From Chryseobacterium arthrosphaerae (lineage in GTDB: Bacteria; Bacteroidota; Bacteroidia; Flavobacteriales; Weeksellaceae): a stretch of DNA of 64,000 nt. Shown here piece by piece: positions 1 to 7,926 of the stretch. Position 1 is the stretch's first letter. Each line of letters opens with the position of its first letter. Both the position numbers and the translations under genes were made by a program. The notes below the pieces were generated by a model. It did no database searches and had not been told where the DNA came from. It was given only the letters and a program-made list of their open reading frames with translations. Where the stretch lies: contig NZ_MAYG01000001.1 in assembly GCF_001684965.1 (NCBI RefSeq), positions 1,116,001 through 1,180,000 on the forward strand. Reading direction: 5' to 3'.

Positions 1-1
1 T

Positions 2-529
2 GAGCTTTCCAAAAACGGACTTGCTGTTTCTCAGAATGATCTCTTGTGGGCGAAAAATATACTTAATCTGGTAGAAAAAGCAGTGGGGCAGACCGGCCTT
101 ATGAATGGATTTTATAATTTTATTACACTGATCTCTGCACTTCTTCTGATTCCGTTTGCGCTGAAATACTCTGCAAAAAATGTATATGCTTTCTGTCTGG
201 TAGGTACAGGATTATCATTGCTGGTATTACCATTCATTACCAACGAATACCTGATTTTACTGCCTATGGTTCTTTTTGGAATTGGATGGGCTGCCATGAT
301 GGGCCTCCCTTATTCTATGGTGTCTCCATCTGTTCCTGCAAACAAAAGGGGAATTTATATGGGAGTGATCAATATGATGATTGTGATTCCGATGCTTATT
401 CAGACCCTGACGTTTGGAGCTTTTTACAGATATATTCTGGGCGGCAATCCGGCAGCAGCCATTATGATGGCAGGAGTCTTATTTCTGTTGGCCTCTTTTT
501 CGGTAATGATGATGAGAACAAAAAAATGA
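2..529 (+). CDS. MFS transporter, C-terminal part (5' end outside window)
   Basis: The frame is open from the first bases of the window, so this is the last ~175 residues of a longer inner-membrane carrier. It has alternating hydrophobic helices and ends in a short basic tail (MMMRTKK). The stretch GIGWAAMMGLPYSMVSPSVP, followed by an NKRG turn and a helix with GVINMM, resembles SLC45/sugar-type major facilitator proteins of flavobacteria; that substrate class is an inference. A TTG at 44 could be mistaken for a start, but coding potential continues upstream of it. The gene has no obvious partner downstream, as the next gene is on the other strand. Confidence 0.8.
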   Translation, partial: ELSKNGLAVSQNDLLWAKNILNLVEKAVGQTGLMNGFYNFITLISALLLIPFALKYSAKNVYAFCLVGTGLSLLVLPFITNEYLILLPMVLFGIGWAAMMGLPYSMVSPSVPANKRGIYMGVINMMIVIPMLIQTLTFGAFYRYILGGNPAAAIMMAGVLFLLASFSVMMMRTKK

Positions 530-574
530 GGAACAGGATCGTTTTTAAAACAATAATTGATGTTTTTTGACTAT

Positions 575-835
575 TTATTCATCAAGAGAACTGAACGTTA
601 AATGAACATAGAGTATATTTTCATTAGCTTCTCTGGTCCATGTTCGGCCGTTAATCAAACCAAAAGCCAGTTTATTGACGGAATACAAATACTTTTCAAT
701 TTCCTGCCACTGCATTTCATCTATATATGATTCTATATTCACCCAGTCACCAACAACCGGTACAGTTTCAAATTCAACCGCTGGAATGTTAATATCAATT
801 TCCTTGAAATCATCAGACACAAAAACTACTTTCAT
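575..835 (-). CDS. Small acidic protein of unknown function (86 aa)
   Basis: A compact soluble protein starting MKVVFVSDDFKEID, with no signal peptide or membrane segment and many acidic residues. I do not recognise the family. ATG is preceded by an A/T-rich stretch typical of this genome's starts. It converges on the MFS gene, 45 bp from its stop. Codon use resembles neighbouring genes, so it is probably real, but there is no functional clue. Confidence 0.6.
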   Translation of the reverse strand: MKVVFVSDDFKEIDINIPAVEFETVPVVGDWVNIESYIDEMQWQEIEKYLYSVNKLAFGLINGRTWTREANENILYVHLTFSSLDE

Positions 836-849
836 ATTTCATATTTAAA

Positions 850-1047
850 TCAAATATAGTCAAACAAAATATCATATGAAGCCCATATCAAAATATTCTG
901 AAAACAGGTACAGTCAAGGGGAGGGCATGGCGGTTCATCGATATGAAACTGGATTTCATTATGAGTGCAGATAGGGAGGAATTTGAGATGATAGTTACCG
1001 GTTTCCTGAAAAAGAGAATTGTATTGAGTAAAAGCAAAAACAGCCAC
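850..1047 (-). CDS. Possible short Cys-rich exported peptide (start unclear)
   Basis: The frame ends ...DEPPCPPLDCTCFQNIL.... The annotatable GTG at 1047 leaves a weak N-terminus. Reading upstream to about 1083, the same frame gives FKKAAIIPIVAVFAFTQ, a basic-plus-hydrophobic export-like leader with only ATA or ATT available as start. It could be a small exported peptide gene with a rare or lost start, or a decayed one. It lies just downstream of the surface-protein gene on the same strand, 42 bp after its stop. Confidence 0.3.
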   Translation of the reverse strand: MAVFAFTQYNSLFQETGNYHLKFLPICTHNEIQFHIDEPPCPPLDCTCFQNILIWASYDILFDYI

Positions 1048-1089
1048 AATTGGTATTATGGCTGCTTTCTTGAAATCAGATATTGAGTA

Positions 1090-1773
1090 TTATAAAGATC
1101 TGGAACGCGCTATATTAATGAGGTATACAAGGTGTGCATACATATTTCGTTTTACAGACTCTACTTTTATATTTCCGGTGGTCTGATTGATGGTTGTAAC
1201 AAGATCAGTATTGCATTGCCCACCAAAATTACCGCTTCCCAGATAGTTAACCGTATTATCAACAGGATAAGTGATTCTTGGATAATCCGGTGCCGTCTGA
1301 TTGGCAATTGCCGTCACTGTATTATAACCTTTGTTGTCTACATAACGGGCTGTCCATGTTCCTAAAAACTGACCATTAGAGGTATTGATACCCTGTCCCA
1401 CAATTATCTGGGTGTCTACAGGGTTGGTAAAACCGGCACAGGAAGTATAATGATTGATAGAAACTGTACAGGATGACGCATTGTCACCAGGCTGAAAGCA
1501 TTTTCCTTCGTAGACGGTGGATCTTTGTTCAGCCGAAGAAGTTGAAGTATTCAATACAGCTTTGGGAGCAAAGATTTCTTCAGGAGAAATAAGGGTTAAA
1601 ACACCCTGTGCATCTGCTGCAACAATTTTTTTTTCAGCATTTGCAAGTCCTCTTACTCTTACCAGACCATTCACATCTAAAGTTTGAGTCGGAGTATTTG
1701 TGTTAATCCCAACCTGGGCTTCCAAGCCACCATACAAAGCAATTGCTGCCAAAAAGAAAGTTTTTGTTTTCAT
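1090..1773 (-). CDS. Secreted surface protein with fibre-type N-terminus (227 aa)
   Basis: A Sec signal peptide (MKTKTFFLAAIALYGGLEAQ) is followed directly by VGINTNTPTQTLDVNG. This motif is common at the start of Bacteroidota cell-surface or fibre-like proteins. Two short repeats follow (LVRVRGL..., KKIVAADAQGVL). The C-terminal ~130 residues hold six cysteines (KCFQPG, SSCTV, SCAGF, GQCNT), which suggests a disulfide-stabilised outer domain. No T9SS sorting domain is visible. Function unknown. It is transcribed alone, with a long AT-rich region upstream. Confidence 0.7.
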   Translation of the reverse strand: MKTKTFFLAAIALYGGLEAQVGINTNTPTQTLDVNGLVRVRGLANAEKKIVAADAQGVLTLISPEEIFAPKAVLNTSTSSAEQRSTVYEGKCFQPGDNASSCTVSINHYTSCAGFTNPVDTQIIVGQGINTSNGQFLGTWTARYVDNKGYNTVTAIANQTAPDYPRITYPVDNTVNYLGSGNFGGQCNTDLVTTINQTTGNIKVESVKRNMYAHLVYLINIARSRSL

Positions 1774-2162
1774 ATTAAAATTTGAATAGGTTTATTTTTT
1801 CACTAAGTTATGAAATATATTGTAAATTGAAATAAAAAAATATTTTAAATGCAATATGAAATGAATTTTAAAATTATAACGTGTTAATTGTGGTGAATTT
1901 TGCATTATTTGTATTTTATGGGTAGGAATACCTTGAAATAGTTGTATCCTCTTTTTGTTTGAAAAATATTTGTATTTTAGCCGAAATATGTTGTTTTTTA
2001 ATAAACATATTGGAGCCTGATTAAAATTCAGATAATTTGAATAAAAAATTAGTAGATTTGCACGGAACAAAAAATAATACATATTAGGTCTATTCTCTAC
2101 AGCATTCATAATGAACGGTGAAGAGGAAACCAGAAAATTTTAGGATATAAACTACTGAAACT
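1774..2162. other. 389-bp AT-rich intergenic region
   Basis: Divergent promoter region between a minus-strand surface protein and a plus-strand lipoprotein. A -7-like TAGATTTG lies at 2053-2060 for the rightward gene. An open frame on the minus strand (1792-2109) has low-complexity Asn/Ile/Phe/Lys composition and is treated as chance. Nothing else is recognised. Confidence 0.5.
2053..2060 (+). promoter_or_regulatory. Candidate -7 element (TAGATTTG)
   Basis: Exact match to the Bacteroidota -7 consensus TAnnTTTG, about 100 bp upstream of the lipoprotein start at 2163. A TTTG at 2036-2039 is closer than the usual ~19-bp spacing, so the -33 half is uncertain. Confidence 0.45.
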
Positions 2163-2534
2163 ATGAAGAAACTTTTTTTACTTTTATTAACGGCGTTTTT
2201 ATTTATTGGCTGCAGTTCTAATGATGATACCATTTATGATTATGTGGGAACATGGTCTGGTAGCTATGACGGGAGCGATAAAGGAGTATGGAACTTCGTG
2301 GTAGATACCAATGGTAAGGTGGTAGGAACCATGCATTCTGATGTTAATAATGAAAACTATAGTATTTCCGGAAATTTAAGTGAGACAGGAGATCTTAATG
2401 CAAAAGTAGGTTTTCCGTCGTCAGGAGGTGATTTCAGAGGAACACTGGGTACGGATAAAAAAGGAAGCGGAAGCTGGGCCAATTCACTTCCCACTCCTGC
2501 AAAATCAGGATCCTGGAAAGGAGAGAAAAAATAA
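2163..2534 (+). CDS. Small lipoprotein (123 aa)
   Basis: An N-terminal hydrophobic leader ends in the lipobox FIGCSS (acylated Cys17), so it is exported and membrane-anchored. The mature part has a repeated Gly-rich beta pattern (GTWSGSYDGSDKGVWNF, GSGSWAN, SGSWKGEKK) like small beta-barrel or lipocalin-type lipoproteins. It ends in a Lys-rich tail. A strong terminator follows within 6 bp, so it is monocistronic. Exact function unknown. Confidence 0.75.
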   Translation: MKKLFLLLLTAFLFIGCSSNDDTIYDYVGTWSGSYDGSDKGVWNFVVDTNGKVVGTMHSDVNNENYSISGNLSETGDLNAKVGFPSSGGDFRGTLGTDKKGSGSWANSLPTPAKSGSWKGEKK

Positions 2535-2539
2535 AATAA

Positions 2540-2572
2540 AAAGTCTGCATTACCCAATGCAGACTTTTTTTA
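2540..2572. terminator. Bidirectional intrinsic terminator
   Basis: A perfect 12-bp inverted repeat (AAAGTCTGCATT / AATGCAGACTTT, loop ACCC) with T-runs on both sides. It sits between convergent genes and overlaps the stop codon of the minus-strand gene, so it can serve both. Confidence 0.9.
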
Positions 2573-3205
2573 TATGAATCCCATATGGGTTATTTCTTCA
2601 TTTTCATTCTCAACGACTAATACATAAAGCAGAAAATCCTCTTCCTGGAAATGCTTTTCAAAAACCGGTTTCCGGTGATCCAGAGAAACTGTTTCTTCTC
2701 TATATTCCGTACTGTAGTTTTCAGAGTCCAGCTTTATCGTTATGATTACAGCTTTATCCGTATTATAGTTTCCGGTCACATATAATGTTTGTTCCTGAAT
2801 GGTAACACCGCCGTTTATATTTTCCGTATTTCCAAACCGGAATGTCTTCAGGAGCTTTTTTCCTTCCTCAGTCTTTAAACCATTTTCTACCGTTCGCTGA
2901 CCTCTTCCGGAAGTCCGGTCCAGGTCTTTAATCTCAGTCATCAGCTTTGCAAACCTCTGATAGAGTAGGGGATCACCGGCTTTTTTTATATAACGGTCAA
3001 GACTTTTCCTTATAGCTTTACCTATTTTGGAGCAATGTCCGAATTCCGAGCTGTTTTGCCGTACCTTCTCATAAGACGGATTCTTTTTAAAGGCAGTTTT
3101 ATTGAACCCGCTTTTCTTCCGAACCACATTTTTCCCGTTCAGGTTATAGAATACAAGGTCGCCTACAGCGCCTGTGATCTTGATCAGACTTTCATAAGTT
3201 GCCAT
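2570..3205 (-). CDS. Conserved hypothetical protein (211 aa)
   Basis: I chose ATG at 3205 (MATYESLIKITGAVGD...) rather than the upstream ATG at 3262. A near-perfect promoter (TTTG-N18-TATATTTG) lies at 3223-3252, which puts the upstream ATG outside the transcript. The N-terminal half is basic (NGKNVVRKKSGFNKTAFKKN, SKIGKAIRKSLDRY), the C-terminal half is beta-rich and acidic. I recall similar proteins of unknown function in flavobacteria but no assigned role. No signal peptide. Confidence 0.7.
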   Translation of the reverse strand: MATYESLIKITGAVGDLVFYNLNGKNVVRKKSGFNKTAFKKNPSYEKVRQNSSEFGHCSKIGKAIRKSLDRYIKKAGDPLLYQRFAKLMTEIKDLDRTSGRGQRTVENGLKTEEGKKLLKTFRFGNTENINGGVTIQEQTLYVTGNYNTDKAVIITIKLDSENYSTEYREETVSLDHRKPVFEKHFQEEDFLLYVLVVENENEEITHMGFI

Positions 3206-3222
3206 ATTATCAAACTTAGCCT

Positions 3223-3252
3223 CAAATATACCAATAAATACCTGAAAACAAA
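3223..3252 (-). promoter_or_regulatory. Bacteroidota-type promoter for the 211-aa protein
   Basis: Read on the minus strand: TTTG, 18-nt spacer, TATATTTG, i.e. both halves of the flavobacterial -33/-7 signature. The predicted transcript starts about 10 nt before the ATG at 3205. Confidence 0.75.
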
Positions 3253-3314
3253 ATTTTAACATATATTTATAATATAGTTGTAGTATAGTTATAGTATAAT
3301 TAAAATATAAAATG

Positions 3315-3322
3315 TATATTTG
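3315..3322 (+). promoter_or_regulatory. Candidate -7 element (TATATTTG) for the NlpC/P60-LytTR pair
   Basis: Exact TAnnTTTG match, 64 bp before the chosen ATG at 3386. Just upstream (3265-3308) is an AT-rich run with several TATAGT-like repeats between the divergent promoters. Confidence 0.5.
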
Positions 3323-3385
3323 TCAGGAATTGCTTAACCAAGTATAAATCAGATGAATATGGGAACGGGATTATTTCAGAAAAAA

Positions 3386-3931
3386 ATGAGAATAAAGCAG
3401 CTGTCTGTTTTACTGATTGCCTCTGCTTTGGTGGTTTCCTGCGGCTCTTCCAAAAATGCTTCTGCCGGTAAGAAATCCGGAACTAAAACAGTAACCAAAT
3501 CTGAAAACCTCAGAAAACTGGATTCAAAATTTGATGGTAAAGTACCAAGATCGGTCAATGATATATTGAAAGACGCTGAAAAATATATTGGAACTCCCTA
3601 TAAATTCGGAGGAAATACATCATCAGGATTCGATTGCTCAGGATTTACCGTAAAAGTTTTTGAAGAAAATGCCTTTACCCTTCCCAGAAGGTCTTCTGAT
3701 CAGGCGGAAACAGGAAAAAATATAGACATCAGTGATGTGAAGCCGGGAGATTTACTCTTTTTTGCCACAGCAGGAGGAAGCCGGGTGTCCCATGTAGGGA
3801 TCGTTCATGATATCGGACCTGACGGAGAAGTGAAATTCATTCATGCCTCAACCTCCAAAGGGGTTATTATCTCGTCACTCAATGAAAAATACTGGAATAA
3901 AGCCTATCTTCACGCTCAACGGGTTTTGTAA
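3386..3931 (+). CDS. NlpC/P60-family cell-wall endopeptidase lipoprotein
   Basis: A peptidoglycan hydrolase of the papain-like NlpC/P60 class (cuts D-gamma-Glu-meso-DAP type bonds). From ATG 3386 it is 181 aa, with leader MRIKQLSVLLIASALVVSC and lipidated Cys19. The catalytic residues are visible: Cys84 in FDCSGF, His136 in SHVGI and His153 in FIHAST, plus the YIGTPYKFGG entry motif. Earlier ATGs at 3353 and 3359 would bury the lipobox behind extra residues. The next gene starts 3 bp after the stop. Function by family; partner role inferred. Confidence 0.85.
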   Translation: MRIKQLSVLLIASALVVSCGSSKNASAGKKSGTKTVTKSENLRKLDSKFDGKVPRSVNDILKDAEKYIGTPYKFGGNTSSGFDCSGFTVKVFEENAFTLPRRSSDQAETGKNIDISDVKPGDLLFFATAGGSRVSHVGIVHDIGPDGEVKFIHASTSKGVIISSLNEKYWNKAYLHAQRVL

Positions 3932-3934
3932 CAG

Positions 3935-4267
3935 ATGCCAATGAAGAATACTACATTTGCCTTCATTAAAACAGATAAGAAGCTGGTCAGACTATTCTTT
4001 AAAGATATCAATGTAATTAAAGGACTGGGAAACTATGTAGAAATACATACTGCAGACCATAAAAAATACATTTATTATAAAAGCCTCAAAGATCTTATCG
4101 AAAGTCTTCCGGAAGAATTTATGCGGGTTCACCATTCGTATATTGTCAACCTGGTCAATATTGATTCCTTTGAAGATAATCAACTGCTATGCGGTGATTT
4201 GAAAGTCACGTTTGCCAAAAGCTATAAAGAATGCCTTACGAACGTTCTCCACAAGATGATGCTCTGA
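3935..4267 (+). CDS. LytTR-domain DNA-binding protein without receiver (110 aa)
   Basis: The whole protein is one LytTR domain: KLVRLFFKDINVIKGLGNYV, then HTADHKKYIYYKSLKDLIESLP, then FMRVHHSYIVNLVNIDSF and VTFAKSYKECL. This is the beta-fold used by AlgR/AgrA/LytR regulators to bind direct repeats. No REC domain, membrane helices or signal peptide is present, so input must come from elsewhere. It starts 3 bp after the NlpC/P60 gene, which implies cotranscription and possibly coupled translation. Confidence 0.8.
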   Translation: MPMKNTTFAFIKTDKKLVRLFFKDINVIKGLGNYVEIHTADHKKYIYYKSLKDLIESLPEEFMRVHHSYIVNLVNIDSFEDNQLLCGDLKVTFAKSYKECLTNVLHKMML

Positions 4268-4376
4268 AAATCATCTGCATCAGTAGACCATACATCCGCA
4301 TCAGATTTCTGCTGATGTATATAAAAAAGTTTTTATTCATTTTCCATTCTCTTAGCTTTATAAAAAAAATGAAGCT

Positions 4377-4754
4377 ATGAACAAAGACAGCGCACATGCA
4401 TATATCCAATCCCATAACCTTATAGGGATAAAAGCCGGAGCAGAAAGACCGGATTTTCTTGAAATATGGATGGTTATCGTCCGCAATAGAATTTTTGCAC
4501 GTTCCTGGGGACTGGCTGAAAGAAGCTGGTATACTGCTTTTTTGAAAAATCCTGAAGGGCAGATCAGATGTGGCGAAGAGACCTGCAATATACAGGCAGT
4601 GATCCCGGAAGATATTGATGAGCTTACCGCTGAAATCAACCAGGCCTATATGACAAAATACAATAGCGAAAGAAACAGGAAATACGCAGAAGGGATTATC
4701 AAAGGAAAACACATTCAAAAGACCATGGAATTTGTCATCTGTGATGAAAGATAA
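4377..4754 (+). CDS. DUF2255-like protein (125 aa)
   Basis: Short cytosolic protein with the pattern seen in DUF2255 (pyridoxamine-oxidase-like) proteins: EIWMVIVRNRIFARSWGLAERSWY followed by an IRCGEE turn and DIDELTAEINQAYMTKY. The conserved RSW...W/Y cluster supports the family. Function unknown. Monocistronic, with an AT-rich leader. No signal peptide. Confidence 0.65.
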   Translation: MNKDSAHAYIQSHNLIGIKAGAERPDFLEIWMVIVRNRIFARSWGLAERSWYTAFLKNPEGQIRCGEETCNIQAVIPEDIDELTAEINQAYMTKYNSERNRKYAEGIIKGKHIQKTMEFVICDER

Positions 4755-4827
4755 TACAGCTGTCACACATCATGATCTGAATAATAATTCTTTCAGTATA
4801 AGCTGATATATTGTTTTGAATGCCAAT

Positions 4828-4890
4828 TCAATAGAATCGGGCTTTAGCCTGTTTAATATGAAAAATTAAATCCATTGGCTTTAGCCGGAA
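4828..4890. repeat. Degenerate 'GGCTTTAGCC' intergenic repeat
   Basis: Two copies of a GGCTTTAGCC core (GGGCTTTAGCCTG at about 4840 and TTGGCTTTAGCCGG at about 4876) lie in tandem. A partial copy (CGGGCTTTAGCAAAAC) occurs at about 7126. Looks like a small dispersed intergenic element; role unknown. Confidence 0.4.
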
Positions 4891-4900
4891 CCTAATGAGA

Positions 4901-4932
4901 AGCAACTCCATTTTTCGTGGAGTTGCTTTCTT
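4901..4932 (+). terminator. Intrinsic terminator hairpin
   Basis: Perfect 10-bp stem AGCAACTCCA / TGGAGTTGCT with a 7-nt loop, followed by TTCTTAA. Lies between the DUF2255-like gene and the convergent MFS gene. Confidence 0.7.
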
Positions 4933-4946
4933 AATATAATAAAGGT

Positions 4947-6137
4947 CTACATGTGTTCACAAACAGATATAGCAAGTTCTTTTTTGTCTTCATTTTCTTC
5001 ATCAGCCGTAATCTTTTCAGGAAAAGAAAAGAAGCTCAGGAAAAATGTAGCAGCCAGGAGCAGAACACTCACGGAAAGAACATGCTCAACACCATAATAG
5101 GAACTGACAATTCCTCCAAGAAATGCTCCTAATGAAATTCCGATATTAAAGGAGGAGGTAAGCAGGCTGTTCACAAATTCCAATGCATGATGAGGAATAG
5201 TTTGGGTAGTCCGGATATTACACACAAGAAAACCGCCGGTGTGAATCATGCCCCAAAGAGATACAATAATGATCATTGGAATAAAAATTCCACCCAGGAA
5301 ATAGGCCAGGACCTGTACTGTAATGAGCAGGAGTAAGAATACTCTTGTTGTGATCTTTACATTCCTGTTCAAAGCCAGCCCCATGAGCCAGTTGCCAAGA
5401 GTTCCCATTCCCCCGAAAAGAAGCAGCATAATGCTGATCTGGGCACCATTCATCCTGGTGATCTCTTCAAGATAAGCCGTAAGATAGGTATAGCTGGAGA
5501 ACATTGCTGCCAGTGTACCGATGGTTGAGATCAGGTTGATCCACAAAAGAGGATTTTTTAATACAGTGAACTGGTTCTGTTCGTGTTTTTCCTTTTCTGC
5601 AGGCATGGAGGGAATAAACAGTAATAACCCGATAAATGCAATTAAACTGATGGCGCTGCTTAGGAAAAAGGAAGCCTTCCAATTATGAAACAGATCAGCC
5701 GCATAGGTCGTCATCGGAATACCGAGAACCGTGGCAAGGCTCAGTCCAAGCATTACGGTAGATACTCCTTTGGCACCCTTTTCTTTGAAGGCAATGGCAA
5801 TGGAAATATTCCAGAACAGCGGATGCAGTATCGCGGGCAATACACGGGCAATCATAAGCATGGTAAAGTTGGTGGAAAAAGCCGATATAAGATTGGAAAG
5901 TACAAATATGCTCATCACAAGGCATAAAAGGAACTTACGGTTTATTTTACTGGTAAACGAAGTAATAAAAGGGGAAGAAACGGCAACGGTAATGGCAAAA
6001 GCGCTCAATAACCATCCTGCTGTATCAATAGATACGCCGAACTGTCTGCTGATGGTAGGAAGAATACCCACAACTCCGAATTCGGTGGTGATAATGCCGA
6101 AAGCCCCAAGTGCCAGTACATAGATTGATCTTTTCAT
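4947..6137 (-). CDS. MFS exporter, DHA1/AraJ-type
   Basis: A 396-aa inner-membrane carrier with about 12 hydrophobic helices. The N-terminus MKRSIYVLALGAFGIITTEF...GVVGILP and FITSFTSKINRKFLL (motif A position) fit the DHA1 drug-proton antiporter group, as in the AraJ and YdhP transporters. The charged tail (ADEENEDKKELA) is cytosolic. It is divergent from an AraC regulator, 88 bp apart, which suggests local control of an efflux gene. Substrate unknown. Confidence 0.85.
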   Translation of the reverse strand: MKRSIYVLALGAFGIITTEFGVVGILPTISRQFGVSIDTAGWLLSAFAITVAVSSPFITSFTSKINRKFLLCLVMSIFVLSNLISAFSTNFTMLMIARVLPAILHPLFWNISIAIAFKEKGAKGVSTVMLGLSLATVLGIPMTTYAADLFHNWKASFFLSSAISLIAFIGLLLFIPSMPAEKEKHEQNQFTVLKNPLLWINLISTIGTLAAMFSSYTYLTAYLEEITRMNGAQISIMLLLFGGMGTLGNWLMGLALNRNVKITTRVFLLLLITVQVLAYFLGGIFIPMIIIVSLWGMIHTGGFLVCNIRTTQTIPHHALEFVNSLLTSSFNIGISLGAFLGGIVSSYYGVEHVLSVSVLLLAATFFLSFFSFPEKITADEENEDKKELAISVCEHM

Positions 6138-6225
6138 TGATTGTAATAATTTTGACGTAGCAAATTTGAACAGAAAAATTGTAAAAAATCAGTATATTTT
6201 AATGATAAATAAGTACTTTTACCGC

Positions 6226-7074
6226 ATGAAAAGAGAGAATATAGATCAACTGGTAAAGGTAGAGTATCATGTCACAGAAAATTGCCCTTTAAAAGGCAAT
6301 CAATACTCCTTTTTTCAGATCATTTATGTAATTTCCGGGCGGGGTTCCTTTACAATCAATAACAATATGGCGTCATATGGTAAAGGCAGCCTGATATTAC
6401 TGACCCCTGATGATAAACATCACCTGGAAATTGAGCAAAAGACCGAACTGTTACTCGTAAAGTTCAGTGAACGCTATGTAAAGGATTATAAATGGAATAA
6501 CATTAATTCGATAGGATGCTTGCTGTATGGTGCATCTTATCTTTCCGGCTGTATTTTACAGAATAAACCCGATATTGTTTTGGTAGACTCTATTGTCACT
6601 TCACTGCTCCATGGTCTGAAGCATCCGGATCTTTATCAGGAAGAGTTGACGCTGCATTATGTGAACGCATTGATAGTGATCGCTGCAAGGAATATATCAA
6701 AAATGCGGGCTGAGCATACAGCATCCAATACAGATAAAAGAATTGTGGATATTATTAATTATATTCAGGGAAACATCCATGATCCGGCACTTTTAAAAGT
6801 GTCTGTGATTGCCGGGGAATTCGGGCTTTCGGAAACCTATCTCGGCAGCTATTTCAAAAACCAGTGTGGAGAAACCATCACCCATTATATCCTGAATTAT
6901 AAATTGAGGTTAATTGAACACAGGCTTCTGTTCAGTGACATGAGGATTAATGAGATTGTCACCGAGTTTGGATTTTCGGATGAAAGCCACCTGAATAAGT
7001 TCTTTAAAAAACAACATAAGATGAGCCTCACTGAATTTAAAAAAACAAAAGGACATATTAAATCTATGGTTTAA
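6226..7074 (+). CDS. AraC-family transcriptional regulator
   Basis: From ATG 6226 (MKRENIDQLVKVEYH) the protein is 282 aa. It has an N-terminal cupin-like sensor half (SFFQIIYVISGRGSFTINNN, LILLTPDDKHHLEIE) and a C-terminal double helix-turn-helix (VSVIAGEFGLSETYLGSYFK; MRINEIVTEFGFSDESHLNKFFK). Alternative starts are TTG 6166 and ATG 6202. Divergent from the MFS exporter, so it likely controls that gene and itself. Ligand unknown. Confidence 0.85.
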   Translation: MKRENIDQLVKVEYHVTENCPLKGNQYSFFQIIYVISGRGSFTINNNMASYGKGSLILLTPDDKHHLEIEQKTELLLVKFSERYVKDYKWNNINSIGCLLYGASYLSGCILQNKPDIVLVDSIVTSLLHGLKHPDLYQEELTLHYVNALIVIAARNISKMRAEHTASNTDKRIVDIINYIQGNIHDPALLKVSVIAGEFGLSETYLGSYFKNQCGETITHYILNYKLRLIEHRLLFSDMRINEIVTEFGFSDESHLNKFFKKQHKMSLTEFKKTKGHIKSMV

Positions 7075-7231
7075 TTTAGGACATGCAAATTATTGTTTTT
7101 TAATAATATTGAATTCAAAAAGAAACGGGCTTTAGCAAAACTTATTGAGGAGATTAGGAAACTACCTCGTCAGAAATTGCAATAGGATTGCACTGCAAAA
7201 CCGCTGAAATTTGCCATAAATAAATTTAACC

Positions 7232-7843
7232 ATGACAGATTTCATCAGATTCTTTATCCCTATTTACTTTATCTTATTCTTTACAGTCTCATTGTTAGGA
7301 ATCAGTATAGCGGTTGCTAAGAAAATCGGGAAAAATCCAAATGTTTTACCAAAAGACGACTCGGCTTATGCTTTGATCGGGTGGTATTTTAAGCTGGTTC
7401 TGGCAGCTCTTTTTATATATACCCTGCTGCTTTTATGGTTTCCCGCAACCATGGATAAAGCTTTTAAAATAACGCTTCTGGAGACTGTATTCATTCAGTA
7501 TGCGGGCGCGATCCTGATGATTCTTGCATTTATCTGGGTGGTAATAGCACAGTTTCAGATGAAAGACTCGTGGAGGATTGGTATTGATGATCAGGTGAAT
7601 ACAAAGCTCATTACCACCGGGTTGTTCAGGTTTTCGAGAAATCCGGTTTTTCTGGGAATGAGCGTAAGCCTGTCAGGTTTTTTCTTAGCTTTTCCTACTG
7701 CCATTGCTTTCTTTTTTGCTGTTATTGGATCTGTTTTGATGCAGATTCAGATCCGGCTTGAAGAAGAGCATCTGCTGAAACAGCACGGAGAGGTCTATCA
7801 GGCTTATAAAATGAAGGTGAACCGTATGCTACGCCTTTATTAA
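7232..7843 (+). CDS. Isoprenylcysteine carboxyl methyltransferase-family membrane protein
   Basis: A 203-aa polytopic membrane protein with about five helices and the ICMT/PEMT-like C-terminal signature: TGLFRFSRNPVFLGM, then IQIRLEEEHLLKQHG and YQAYKMKVNRM. These residues bind S-adenosylmethionine and the lipid substrate in this family. Bacterial members methylate lipids or unknown isoprenoid-like substrates; the actual substrate cannot be read here. Single gene in its own unit. Confidence 0.8.
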   Translation: MTDFIRFFIPIYFILFFTVSLLGISIAVAKKIGKNPNVLPKDDSAYALIGWYFKLVLAALFIYTLLLLWFPATMDKAFKITLLETVFIQYAGAILMILAFIWVVIAQFQMKDSWRIGIDDQVNTKLITTGLFRFSRNPVFLGMSVSLSGFFLAFPTAIAFFFAVIGSVLMQIQIRLEEEHLLKQHGEVYQAYKMKVNRMLRLY

Positions 7844-7881
7844 AAGCATAACGTTAAAAATCATTTTGCTGAACTTTTTTG

Positions 7882-7889
7882 TATCTTTG
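7882..7889 (+). promoter_or_regulatory. -7 element (TATCTTTG) of dapD
   Basis: Exact TAnnTTTG match 37 bp before the dapD ATG. The nearest TTTG (7865-7868) is only 13 bp upstream, so the -33 part is weak. Confidence 0.55.
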
Positions 7890-7926
7890 GCCAGTATAAT
7901 TTTTCAAACTAATTTAAATAAGAAAC

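Noticed and set aside
1792..2109. Minus-strand open frame of 105 codons
   Set aside because: Low-complexity Asn/Ile/Phe/Lys sequence from AT-rich intergenic DNA, with no leader, motif or start context.
4236..4766. Minus-strand frame of 176 codons opposite the DUF2255-like gene
   Set aside because: Shadow of the plus-strand gene, which has recognisable motifs; the antisense protein has none.
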